DNA of 64,000 bases, from positions 64,415 through 128,414 of the forward strand of contig SCFE01000045.1 of NCBI GenBank assembly GCA_004352715.1. Direction: 5' to 3'. This DNA comes from Hofstenia miamia. Taxonomy: Eukaryota; Xenacoelomorpha; Acoela. Each line of letters opens with the position of its first letter. The stretch's first letter is position 1. The notes beneath the pieces are model-generated. The model was given only the letters and a program-made list of their open reading frames with translations. It had not been told where the DNA came from and searched no databases. This document shows, piece after piece, positions 22,613 to 33,539 of the stretch. A program made the translations under genes and the position numbers.

Positions 22613-23156
22613 ACGATTTCAGCATAAGAGCAATGTCTCAAATGTAACAATAGCAAACTTTTATATTGATAGAGCTTAAACATTGCAGTTTAAACTAACA
22701 CAAACCCAACAAAGGGTTGAGGGCAATGCTAGCAAGCTTACCATTTAAATTAATTTTAATTTGGGAATGGAAAATCTAAGGAATTTTTGTATAAGCAATA
22801 AAACCAAACATACAAAAATGCCTAATTTAAATTTAAATTTAAATTTCTGAAGAAATTGCAATTTTTAAACATTATTTTTTCAATAATTAAAAATAACTTT
22901 TGCCCAATTTTAAATACTCTTGTAGACATGAATTTCAAGGTCCGCGAATAATCGGGAATAAATTATTTTGAAATTTCATTCTGCACACATATCTTATAAT
23001 TTTTGCTAACAGAAAATTGCAAAAAAAGCTCTTCACAATGAATTTTATATATATTTATGAAATCTAAGAAGCATAATAGTCAATACTATTTTACTTCAAG
23101 CATTAGCTCATATATTATTTATGATTAAAAGTAAATCAGATCTCACTAGTGGTCTG

Positions 23157-23290
23157 CCAGTGGTCCGCTAGTGGCTATGAGTGGCTGCAATTGCTACTAC
23201 TGTCACTACTTCTCCACCAGTGGTCCATGGGTGGCTATGAGTCGCTGTAATTGCCACTCCTGCCACTGCTTTCCCACCAGTGGTGGTTAC
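23157..23290 (+). repeat. 60-bp tandem repeat, two copies plus a start
   Basis: CCAGTGGTCC...GTGGCTATGAGT.GCTG.AATTGC.ACT repeats at 23157 and 23217 with an exact 60-base period, and a third unit starts at 23277 (CCAGTGGTGG). Modules resemble the palindrome at 22541-22612, inside the same hAT-like element. Confidence 0.8.
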
Positions 23291-23689
23291 ATGGATTATT
23301 AATAGTTTTTTATACAAATTTAAAAAACGTACATTTGTTATTTTTGTTTATTGATATTTTACACAATGCAAGGCAATTAAATAATTTCATTGCGATAACA
23401 AATTGCATATATTTTCAAAAAAGGCTACTATAATATAACTAATAGGTAAAAATAAATAAAAATACAATGAATGTAATTTTTTCAACAAATTTGTTGTTTA
23501 TAGTTTGACATGTATTGAAAAAATTGACAAATCACCGGTTAAACGGCCGATAAATGGCGAGTGCTTGACTCATCCGGTTACCAATAAAAATTTCCGAGCC
23601 GTTGCAGCACTGGGCCCTATATACACATATGATAATATAATAGAAAAGTCGGCGATATATCGGAATGGACTACTCTGATTTTTTCAATT

Positions 23690-24660
23690 TTTTTTACATC
23701 ACTATATGCAGTTTTTTGTGCTGATTTCAAATCTGAAAAAAATTTTCCGAACCATTCATTATTTCAAAAGTTATTAAACTTTTAAATATCGCCTGTCCCT
23801 TCATGTTTCTATAGTGATTAAGAAAAGATGGCGGCGGTAAATAGAAAATTCATTTGAAATCGTGGGTTTTAATACATTGCAAACAGGAATGTTAAATGAT
23901 TGATAGCAAATAATTGAAAAAATATCAAATAGACACCTTTTTAATTAAATAATTTTATATGTGAATTAATAATTGTTTTGATTGAAATGACCAGCAATTC
24001 AATGACTGTAAACATGGAATTTCAAACCACGAATATTTTCTGAACAAACATTTTCATTAATTGATATAATGATTCAAGTTAACTTAATTAACTAGATAAA
24101 AGCACTACGTGTTTGATTTCAAGAGATGCCAATAATTTATAATATGGAGAACGCCAATTATATTATAGTCTAAAAAAATTAATAAATGTTAAATATCCTT
24201 GCAAATATCAAACGGAATTTACCATGCAATTTGTGCCATTTAGTAAGGCATTTTGAATGAATTATTCTTAGTGCTACTTTATTTGAAACTGTAAAACTAT
24301 GTTAAATAAAGAGAAAATGTAAAATTGAAGTTACAAATATACCGAGTTAGTATAAAATAGAAATGTAATCTAAGACCGAAGCTATAAGTTTACCTTTTAA
24401 GGTTTTCCAAAAATACATACAAGGATAATCAAAGAAATTGCTCTTTTCTTTATTATTCCAAGAATCCAAGTTACGATAATGTATCATTGCTAAATTACAT
24501 ATGTATGTTACATTAATACTGCAATATGATTGGCTGATAGAGATGTATATGATATATTAAAAATATTAATAACTTTTAAACTAATAAAGGGTTCGGAAAA
24601 ATTTTTTTAGATTTGAAATCAGCATCAAAAACTGCATTAATATTAATGCATATAACAACA
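23690..24660. repeat. Inverted pair (~95-bp arms) around ~770 bp
   Basis: 23690-23795 and 24560-24655 are reverse complements with small differences: both include GTTCGGAAAA, TTTGAAATCAGCA, AAAAACTGCAT and an AATAACTTTT block. The spacer contains no supported gene. It may be the terminal arms of a non-autonomous element, but no target duplication was found. Confidence 0.6.
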
Positions 24661-24663
24661 ATC

Positions 24664-24812
24664 TTATTCTGATGATGCTTGTCAATGAGATCAAGACAAG
24701 CTCTTCAACATGGCTACGCAGTTCATCAAAGACATCACAGAATGGAATAGTGTCTTTGTATTTAAACGTTGACATTTCATCAGGGAATGAATTTCTTGTT
24801 TCCAATGTTAGT
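24664..24812 (-). other. Possible exon-like open stretch
   Basis: A minus-strand open frame reads ETRNSFPDEMSTFKYKD and then PFCDVFDELRSHVEELVLIS. Composition is coding-like, and an AG lies just upstream (minus strand, near 24812), but there is no clear donor and no recognised domain. It could be a remnant of a host or element exon. Confidence 0.25.
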
Positions 24813-25301
24813 CCTCAATTCAACAATAATATATTCTATACTTACTTTGAATATCAATATTTAAAATTCGGTCATATAAAACTTAAAGAATTCGATAAAT
24901 AGCTATACACATTTTCAAAGCGCAATCTTTCAATGATTATTTCCTAATTCAAATCATGTTATTACTTGATTCTTGAATGTTGTTTTAAGCAAACAATTTA
25001 TGATTTGTATATGTGCATAGACATAAATTCATGCAATTAAGAATGAAATTCATATACAGTATTAAAAAATATTTGGGCAAGCACTGCTTGCCTTGTTTAC
25101 ACGGACGAGCCGCCTATGATTATCACTAACCTTGCTCATTCGATTTGGCAAGGCAGTTAACCATTGAGAACGAATATTATCGTCTTTGGGAATCGAAAGA
25201 CTTAAATTTTCGGTTGTCCATCGTAGTTTTCACGACAATTATACACACTGCATTTCGCAGGCATTGCTTATTCAAACCGTAAATCAATAACAAAACTATT
25301 A

Positions 25302-25533
25302 TGCGCGATAATGAATTGATTAACCCTCTAACGACCAGGAGAAAAAATCACATTTACGACCACTGGGGTAACTTTTTACCCCAACATTGTTAAATAATAT
25401 TTTTGCTCCTTTAAATGAAAAAAATATTAACTATATTTTCTACTTAGCAACCAAAAGCATATAGAAGAATACAACTTAAGTAAGTACATAGATATTTACG
25501 TCCATTCAATTTATAACTATAGTTGTTTCGTTA
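25302..25533 (+). repeat. 232-bp exact duplication, copy 1 (probable assembly artefact)
   Basis: 25302-25533 is identical to 25676-25907 as far as can be read. Copy 1 ends at a lone n (25534) and copy 2 starts just after a lone n (25675). The sequence includes the left end of the piggyBac-like element. A perfect copy bounded by single n characters points to contig-end overlap that the scaffolder did not merge. Confidence 0.9.
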
Positions 25534-25675
25534 NGGGAATCTTTGTATCAGCAATGTGGAGTACACAATTACAGAAGCAAAAGAGGGACTGCAGATGATA
25601 CCTACCCCGTGATTACTGACTCTAATCTTTTGTCAACTTTCTAAACATGTTTTTGATTATTAAAGTGTTAGTTTN
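25534..25675. other. Segment bounded by single-n joins
   Basis: The 140-base segment between the two lone n positions (25534 and 25675) is flanked by identical 232-bp blocks. It may be a misplaced contig end or the true element interior. Confidence 0.8.
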
Positions 25676-26167
25676 TGCGCGATAATGAATTGATTAACCC
25701 TCTAACGACCAGGAGAAAAAATCACATTTACGACCACTGGGGTAACTTTTTACCCCAACATTGTTAAATAATATTTTTGCTCCTTTAAATGAAAAAAATA
25801 TTAACTATATTTTCTACTTAGCAACCAAAAGCATATAGAAGAATACAACTTAAGTAAGTACATAGATATTTACGTCCATTCAATTTATAACTATAGTTGT
25901 TTCGTTAGAAAGACTAACAATTATTGGAAACAATTTTGAATGACATTTGCAAACACTCTAACTAAATTTTTCGCCGATTCATCGGGTTTTCTAATCTTCA
26001 CTTCTGGAGCAGACATGGCACGTGCTGCGCTTTTAGCCTGATAGATCCGGGTTTTGAAATTGCTGCTAAAGGGCAACTAGAGGAAGTATTTCTAGTGTCA
26101 GGGGAAGAATAAGAATAGTCTTTGAAAGTTTATGCAGAAAAATTCGAAGCTTATGTTTCACACTATT

Positions 26168-26560
26168 AGTATAATTTAGATTCAAAATAAGAAATAAAAA
26201 AATAACTAGTATGTTCCTGAATATTGCAAATGGCCAAAGAGAGAAATTTCCCCACAAGAGTTGGACCCCGCACCACTTGATTGAATATGTAGTTATTGTA
26301 CAATACGAGGGTCTATTTGTCTCCAGCAACGTCTATGCTACAATGCAGTGCAGATAAAAGAATAATTGTTCTTGACAATCATAAAATTATCTTGAAATCC
26401 AAAGATGATAGAATTCTCATCCCGTGATCCATTGAGAAGAAGCTGCTAAAGGATGTCTTCATTGTACTACGAATGATTCGTGTATATGTTATTTTTTATT
26501 TAGATTCAAAGTAAGAATAAAACAATAATATGTATGTTGCTAAACATTGCATATATATAT
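26168..26560 (+). repeat. Degenerate direct repeat inside piggyBac-like element
   Basis: 'gattcaaaRtaagaaataaaa.aataa' followed by 'tatgttSctRaaYattgcaWat' occurs at about 26168-26232 and again at 26502-26552, pointing to an internal duplication of the element. Confidence 0.5.
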
Positions 26561-26692
26561 ATATATAAACATATATATATATATACTATTACCACAAAAA
26601 ACCAATGAACAACACTAGAACTAATCCATGTGTTAGGAAACTGATGCATGTACTCCTTAGGAATATATATATATATATATATATATATATCA
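26551..26692. repeat. (TA)n microsatellites
   Basis: Tracts at about 26551-26585 and 26662-26690. Comparable tracts occur at 27251-27265, 33500-33540, 38561-38591, 39044-39061, 39229-39253, 53785-53803, 57557-57598, 58607-58650, 60415-60432, 61565-61583 and 63976-64000. Confidence 0.9.
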
Positions 26693-27170
26693 AAAATTTG
26701 AAACTTTCAATCAGGATAGCTTTCTTTGACAGCAAAGAGAAAATCTGTGATTCTGCAGCTCATTGGTGTCTGTTCATTTTGAAATAAATTGAAGATAGCA
26801 AGCAAATATTTTGAAGAACAAAATGCATAGAAATTCCAAAGAATATTCTAGATCAATCAGCTTCTATTGTACTGTTCTAATATTTACATTTAATTGTACA
26901 TAGTCAGTAAATTTATAAATAAGTATTTATGAGCTTGACATATCCTGGGGTAATTTTTACCCCAGTGGTAGTAACGTGACTGAGTTTTGAAATGTAATTT
27001 CCTGCATATATGACACTTTGAAAAATCAATTCAAATAGTAGAAAGACAAAAGGCATTCCTTGTGAAGCTCTCCTAAAATCTGAAACATATGTAATAAAAT
27101 TTCACGGAGCAATTCGCATTATAAGGTCCGAATGGGGTACTTTCTTACCCCACGATCGTTAAAGTGTTAA

Positions 27171-28596
27171 ATGCATTATTAATTTTATTACTCGACATGT
27201 TTAATTAATGCGACCTTTTGCGGAATTATTTGTATATAATACATCCTTGATATATATATATATAAAAATTTTGAGAAGTAGTTATCAATGGTGGATACTA
27301 CCCACTGGGTAGTTTTAAGTATGCATTTCTCTTCATGCCGTCAACAAAAGGAATGCTTTATGTAATCATCTCCTTGTATTTTTTTTCGATACAATGATAT
27401 AGTGAACATTTTTCTGAACTTTTTTCGTTGTGTGAACACATATTTCTGTATTCAACTTAGATATTTGCAGTTTACAATTAATTAGAAATGCTGGATTCTA
27501 GATTCAATTTGAAAAAATAATAACTTTATATTGATTCAAAAAAGCAATTTTCTAGAATGCGCCATCATGAAACATGTTGTTATTATAACAAAATAGGATC
27601 AGGTTTTTAAAGATGAGATAGATTTAAAATACATTGGTTTTCTCATAGCTCGATAAATTTGGCAGCGCATAGCGAATTCATGAATGCCAATCACAATTTT
27701 AAGGCAGCTAAAATCGAATTACTAATGCTTGCTTAACTTTTGATGTAGCATTTCAAATAATGATTTTAGCTGGTTGTCAAATCTGTTCAATCTAAACGAG
27801 TTGTTGTTACTCTTCAAATACGTATGTTTTCATAGTGCTTGTAGATATAATAGACATTTTTAAAACAAAATGGTTATTTATAACTTGAAGGTGATATGGA
27901 ATTCGGCATGGTATTGAACTGTTGTTGAATTCTATCTCTCAAACCGAGAGACCTACTTAATATCTTAACTTTCCGTAAAATATTTAAGCTATTACAAAAA
28001 TAACATCGCTTACATCATTTTAGAAAAATTCGCTTTTTTTGTAATGCCTTTTCTGTTTTTTAATGTTATGTTGATAATTGCAATCAGTAGAAAAGAGTGT
28101 ACTCTCGTTCTCTCCCACATTTATATTAAAAATTTTTCAAGTATTTTACAACATTTCCAATATTTCCATAAATGAAGAGCTTATAGCAATTATTTTTAAA
28201 CAGCATTATTTCATTACCTCATTGTAGGAAAATAGAAGCTGCTGTATCCGATGGCAAATTTGAACTGATGCCATCATAGCACCGGGTGACTGACTAGGCA
28301 GAAAACATCTGTCCTTGAATGGAAGTATCTCAAATTTGATTTCTTTTTGCTATTGATTTCCTCAAACTAAGCAAAGTTTCTTCCGAATTAATATGCAAAA
28401 ACGGCTAAATGGATAGAATTTTTTTAAAATTTATGAACAACAAGTGCTTCAATAAACAATATTCATCAATATTAAAATTTCTTAAGTTTCATTTTTTGTA
28501 AATGAAAAAAATTTAATTGAATAATCGAAATATACATTTGCACATTTACATGGTTTATGCAAGTCAAGTATTTGTAAACGGCGTACGAATTGTCAA
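27171..28596. other. No gene; short piece shared with 38627
   Basis: AT-rich. 27266-27292 (AAAATTTTGAGAAGTAGTTATC and following ATG) recurs at 38627-38652, just upstream of the Tc1/mariner remnant. Both copies lie near a (TA)n tract, so it is probably a Tc1/mariner fragment. Confidence 0.45.
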
Positions 28597-28916
28597 TTGA
28601 TTCAATACGCCGATGATACATGCATTTTTAGTAAAAATACATCTTTAAACCAAGCAATAAATGACGTAGAACAAAATTGTGAAAAATTGAGTAAATATTT
28701 TAATATGCACAAATTAAACAACAACTGTGAAAAAACTGAATTTTGCATTCTGAATTCTCAGAAAAAATGTGTATTACTATCAAATTTTTTGCTTGCTTTT
28801 AATAACGCTTCAATTTCCCCTAAAGAATCTTTTAAATATCTAGGCATAACTATTGACTCAAAATTTTCATACAAGCTGCAAGTAAAAGAAATTTTAAACC
28901 GCATGGCAATGAATAG
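28597..28916 (+). pseudogene. LINE (CR1-like) RT fragment with YADD
   Basis: The frame reads QYADDTCIFSKNTSLNQAI, NCEKLSKYFNMHKLNNNCEKTEFCIL, then FKYLGITIDSKFSYK and VKEILNRMA: the catalytic YADD box and thumb of a CR1-type RT. It ends at 28916, where a short GC-rich terminal-repeat element begins; no RT sequence resumes beyond that. The fragment starts right at the YADD box, so it is truncated on both sides. Confidence 0.85.
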
Positions 28917-29314
28917 CAGAGCTGGGCACCAGCCGGCTGAGCCGCTGCCACCGATATATTTTAGGTCAGCCAGCCGCCAGAACTGATTGATAATTAAAAG
29001 TATATCAAAACAAACGAAATGTGTCATAAAATTAATACAGCATTTAATGTTGTTGATGTGATAGTGACGTTTAGCATTGATTAAGTTATGTCTTATTAAT
29101 CAGATTGCCTGTCAGCGCATGATGAACCTTTTTGCAAATAGATAGTTTCACAATACTTTTTGCATCACATACCGTTTCCACAGAGCTATTGGCCTTATAG
29201 GGTGTCTATATGGAATATTATACAGACTAATCCAGTTTTATAGATGTCGCTCAGACGACTGCCCCGATCTTATTGGGTCTGCGCCGCCAATAGTAGTCGG
29301 CTGTCCACCTCTAC
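28917..29314. mobile_element. Short GC-ended MITE (hAT-like), copy A
   Basis: Ends read CAGAGCTGGGCACCAGCCGGCTGAGCCG on the left and, outward from the right, GTAGAGGTGGACAGCCGACT. The body matches 55281-55573 at most positions (e.g. 'gattgataa.taaaa.tatatcaa', 'catttaatgt.gttgatgtg', 'ttatgtcttattaatcagattgcctgt', 'agatagtttcacaata'), and both copies share the distal 'gcgccgccaatagtagtcggctg'. Copy A has ~100 extra internal bases. Ends of the form YAGAG.TGGGC are hAT-like. A clear 8-bp duplication is not visible. Confidence 0.75.
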
Positions 29315-29398
29315 GTGAGCGATATTGCAATGACAGATTGCCATTGCAACTATTTAAAAATTATTATTACTAATGAATGGTTATCTCTTATCTATATA

Positions 29399-29628
29399 TT
29401 ATCTATATATATATATATATATATATANNNNNNNNNNNNNNNNNNNNNNNNNNNNNNNNNNNNNNNNNNNNNNNNNNNNNNNNNNNNNNNNNNNNNNNNN
29501 NNNNNNNNNNNNNNNNNNNNNNNNNNNNNNNNNNNNNNNNNNNNNNNNNNNNNNNNNNNNNNNNNNNNNNNNNNNNNNNNNNNNNNNNNNNNNNNNNNNN
29601 NNNNNNNNNNNNNNNNNTATATATATAT
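29399..29628. other. (TA)n tract with 190-N gap
   Basis: A TA microsatellite surrounds 190 N (29428-29617). The gap likely reflects failure to assemble through the repeat. Reading frames through it are spurious. Confidence 0.98.
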
Positions 29629-29905
29629 CAGGAAACAACCATTATTGGTCCAACAATGGCTCATTGCTGGCACCCCTGGCCAACAATTGCCACTCATTTG
29701 CCATTCATTTCTCAACCATAATCAACAAAACAAAGTTTTAAAAATCTTAAAATTCCACAATTTTACAGAGAAATTATTATATTATTGTATATAACATAAG
29801 CATTACATTAAAGTTTGATTTCAATTTTCAAAAAGTATTATTTATCAGTTTCTCATAGCCATTAATGATCCAACAATGGCCCATTAATGGCATTGGTGTA
29901 TCAAT
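29629..29905. repeat. CCAACAATGGC-module repeat
   Basis: ATTATTGGTCCAACAATGGC...CATTGCTGG at 29640-29670 and ATTAATGATCCAACAATGGCCCATTAATGGC at 29862-29892, with partial inverted symmetry. The modular TGGTCCA.CA.TGG layout resembles the palindrome at 22541-22612, so the two may belong to one MITE family. Confidence 0.5.
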
Positions 29906-32900
29906 CTGCCATCTAGCGAACAAATATGAATTTAATAATTTACAATTATGACTGATCAAATTAAATTTTCATAACAAATGAATTTACTTAACATTTGTAT
30001 TTGATAGCACAATTTAGTATGCCAGCTCTTGTTTTTATGAGCACTTTATAATGAATCAATTATTTGTAGTATAATATGCTATACACAGTTTCAACTGTAT
30101 CCTTAATGAGGCACGTATTGAGGTATTTCTAAGAGAGGGAGGCCCAATTCTTATCAGAGACATATAGGCCTAGGTAGTTTTTCACCTTCTTAGCATAATG
30201 CCGCATTCGCCCGTGCATAAATGATAAATAAACCAAAAAGACAGACGGAGTTAATAAGAATAAATAAAATACTACTTTTTTGCACTTTATGTCAAACAAA
30301 AAGACTGTTCATCAATATATCAATCAGATTACAGACTTATCTAAATTTATGCAAACAATTGATATTTAGAAAATATCAAAATTTAATTTTACTAGAAATA
30401 TATTTATACTACTTTGAAATTTGCGTCACATATCGTCATGTGCAATTTTCTAGATTAAAACAACATAAGCGCATATATATATATATATATATATATAAAT
30501 TTCCCAGCCAAAAATCAACCTGTCGGTATTAAATGTTGATGGCCACCTATACTGATCCCGACCTTGAAATTTTCGGCTGGTTCCTGCCCTTTCGCAAAGG
30601 AAGTAGCAAGGGCAAGATATAAAAAGAGTGGAGTATCTGTAGAGATGCATAGTTCGGTGATTTGATTCACTTTAGTGAGTAAAACATTGATGTTTTTACG
30701 TAATTGCTTCCTACTTAACTATAGTATTCATCACTGAATGTAACACAAAGATCATGATATCTGTATTGCATATGACATGTATTGTTAGAATTTGATTTAT
30801 GTAAATATCCCTTTGATCGCTATCGAAATCTTGCTCATTTGAAAGGAATTTTAATTGAAAATAATAAAAAGAAATTCTACGGTGTCGCCATGATTTTTTT
30901 ATTTTTACATGGTTTTCATCAAATTGTGCAATTAAAAATCCTAGCCATTCATTCCTGTAGCTGCAATATCTTTGTAAAACTGTTGAAGTAAGCTTTTTAT
31001 GGATCGACTTCCACCCAAATGTTAAATAGAGAATTTTTCAGTGTACTTTGGCTTAGTTGCAGATTTCCTCAAGTTTTCAAGTTAAAAAAGGCAAGCCTAA
31101 AATATATTTAGATAAGCAATTGCCCACCACAACTACGACTCTGCACGCCTGGTCCGTGTTAATTAGATTATTATTCTTTTAAGTTGTTTGATGAATACCA
31201 GCAAAAAGGAACCAATTTAAACAGGAGCTTTCAATATTGAAATCGTCAAATGAAATCAATATGAGGAATAGGTGTAAACGCGTCCATGCACTATTGAATT
31301 CGATTGACGAATTGCTCAAGTTGAACCAGTGTAAACGGGGCTATAGATACTAATTCACATTATCAATTGACAAAATTTCTTTAATCATTTTAATGGGCTT
31401 TTAGCATTTAGATAATAGTCCCGACGCATTGCAACGATATTCTTAAATTTTCTTCGTAGAAATAACCATCATTCATAGCATTTTCCTTACCAGAGTTCTA
31501 CCATTCCAGAACTAGCCTTGCATTATGACATCAGGTATTAGCTTTGAAAGAATTGTTAATGTCTAATTAAAAGAAGCGAAATCTAATTTATATGCTGACG
31601 TGGATTTGGAAAATAACTGAAATGTGAATGTTAACAACTCATTAAGAATTTACTCTGTTGTAGAGTAGAAAAATTTTTAGCCATTCAACAATGAAAAACA
31701 ACATTCGAGAACAATGATCCTTTTTCTCAACTTTATTAGATAATCTCACACTTTTTAAATATAATTAAGTGACATATTGAGATATCCTGTATATAATCGT
31801 AATATGTCAAGATCAATGTGATCAATTTTCTGACGGAGGTACGTCTCAGCCGTGATCAAATGCATGGGTTCCACTAAAATGCATTTCACAGCCTTAGTTA
31901 ATATTTTTTAAATTTTTACAAAAGATCTTTTGATTTAACAAATCAAAATCATTCTTTTGACGAGGGGACATCCCAACATGCACAAATTGGATAGTGAATC
32001 GCCCTCTTTGCCTTACTTTATGCCAGTACAATACCAGTCTTAGTAGATGATACATTATCAAACAACGATCAAGCAAGCAGTTAATTTTAGCCCGTCACTT
32101 GGTATATTACTGTCTACAACAAATGTTCATCAAGAAACCTATAATACAAACGGCAAATATTTGCCAGAATTTGTTGTTTAGCAACTAGTTTGCATTGTTT
32201 TCGCTATTGACTTGCAAAGAGATCGTTCTTGCACAATTGTTATTAAACATTTACGTAATTGAATTGTTTGTCATACTTGATTTCATTATTCAAATTCATA
32301 TCAAATTAGAAGTCTCTGCAATTTTTGCATTTTTCAGGAATGCGCTTTAATATTACTAATAATTGTCAAAAAGACAACATGTATAACGAATTTAATGTCT
32401 GTTTTAACCAGAATTGCAACTGGGCCTGGATTTTGCTGCCCGTTGGAAGGAAAATTTTATATAAATATAAGTCGAGGGGACCCATGCCATAGACGGCCAG
32501 TTGATAATTACGTTTTAATTTGTGTAGAAGTTACATTTATAGGGTGTGGTGATTACATACATCTTAGAGATAGCCATATTTTGCTACAGTGGCGGCATTC
32601 TGAATTTGGATTTGGGGGCCCAGTGCGATATGTCAATATTGGGGCCACCAATATCACCTCCCCCAACTTTACGTATTAAATTTTCCCTACTCGTTTTGGT
32701 GTATAGTGGGTAGTTTTACCACTTCATATTTTGTATATATGTAGATATCTGCATAACTATTGGGCCTCCAAAATTGTCTAAAATTGTTTATTAAAATAGT
32801 TTTCAGATTTTAAGGTCTCAATTTTTTCAATATTTATGTCATTACTTTGTTATTTTGGTATTTTTGGGGCCACAAAAGTCTCTAAATTCCAAACTTATCA

Positions 32901-33501
32901 GCCCCAAATTTGTTTCAAATTACTACTAATAAGCTGTACTTCTACTTTGTCATTTGTGGTACGTGCGACCTCACCCCTTTAGGAGGCAGAAACCGACTTT
33001 GTCAAAAAAGTTTCCCTCAAAAAAGGATTGATTTCTCTTCTAACAATACTTTGGAGGACTTATATGATTTACTCTGCTTGCTGTAAGACATCGTTAAAAT
33101 GAACATAATAGGTTATTCTCAAATGAATGATTTGAGCGTTATTATATTTATTTGTTGATTTCCTTGTTGTTTTTTGCTTCCGCAGTTACCAAGAAGTTAA
33201 TGATATGTTGGTTTTTAATTCCTGAATAAATTAACCTAAACAGCAATTATATGACTAGTTTATGCAGTGTGCAGACGTTTGTTTATTTGCTTAATTTCGT
33301 AGTTTCTACAATGCGCAAAGTGTTTTTTAATTGTTCACTATCCACACGTTTTGATAGGTAAGGGCAACCTGGTCAAGTGATTCAAGTATTCTCATTTATA
33401 ATTGAATTGAAAATTGTTTCTACATGAAATTGAGGTAATGACGCATTTCTTGAAATCTTACTCTTACAACAACACGTAAATGTATGCCGCATACATACAG
33501 T

Positions 33502-33539
<38 letters not shown>

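Larger units (their letters stand above)
22101..23611. mobile_element. hAT-like non-autonomous element with 8-bp TSD GGGCCCTA
   Basis: GGGCCCTA occurs at 22093-22100 and again at 23612-23619. Just inside, the right end read outward is AGTGCTGCAACGGCTCGG and the left is TGTGCTGCAGGCGTTC after ~10 extra bases. Subterminal sequence is also inverted: CGGTGCCGGTTTCCAATAAGTGGTAACC against CGGCTCGGAAATTTTTATTGGTAACC. An 8-bp duplication with short TIRs fits hAT. No transposase is present. The interior is dominated by CCACTGGTGG modules. Confidence 0.65.
25320..27170. mobile_element. piggyBac-like element (TTAA target, GGGGTAA...TTACCCC subterminal palindromes)
   Basis: The left end is TTAA followed by CCCTCTAACGACCAG (25320-25338, also in the duplicate copy from 25694). 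The right end read outward is TTAA followed by CACTTTAACGATCGTGG (27170 back to 27150). The shared core is C.CT.TAACGA.C, and a TTAA target is the hallmark of piggyBac-type elements. Three GGGGTAA/GGGGTAC...TTACCCC palindromes lie subterminally (25366-25383, 26947-26964, 27134-27152). No intact transposase is visible, so it is non-autonomous or decayed. About 370 bases of its apparent length come from the artefactual duplication. Confidence 0.65.

Noticed and set aside
25090-31345. Possible TIR pair GCCTTGTTTACACGG / GCCCCGTTTACACTGG bounding ~6 kb
   Set aside because: Similarity is confined to about 17 bases and no flanking duplication is present; GTTTACAC occurs elsewhere (18890, 19010).
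32395-32679. 94-codon open stretch
   Set aside because: No domain recognised and no coding-like neighbours; likely chance.
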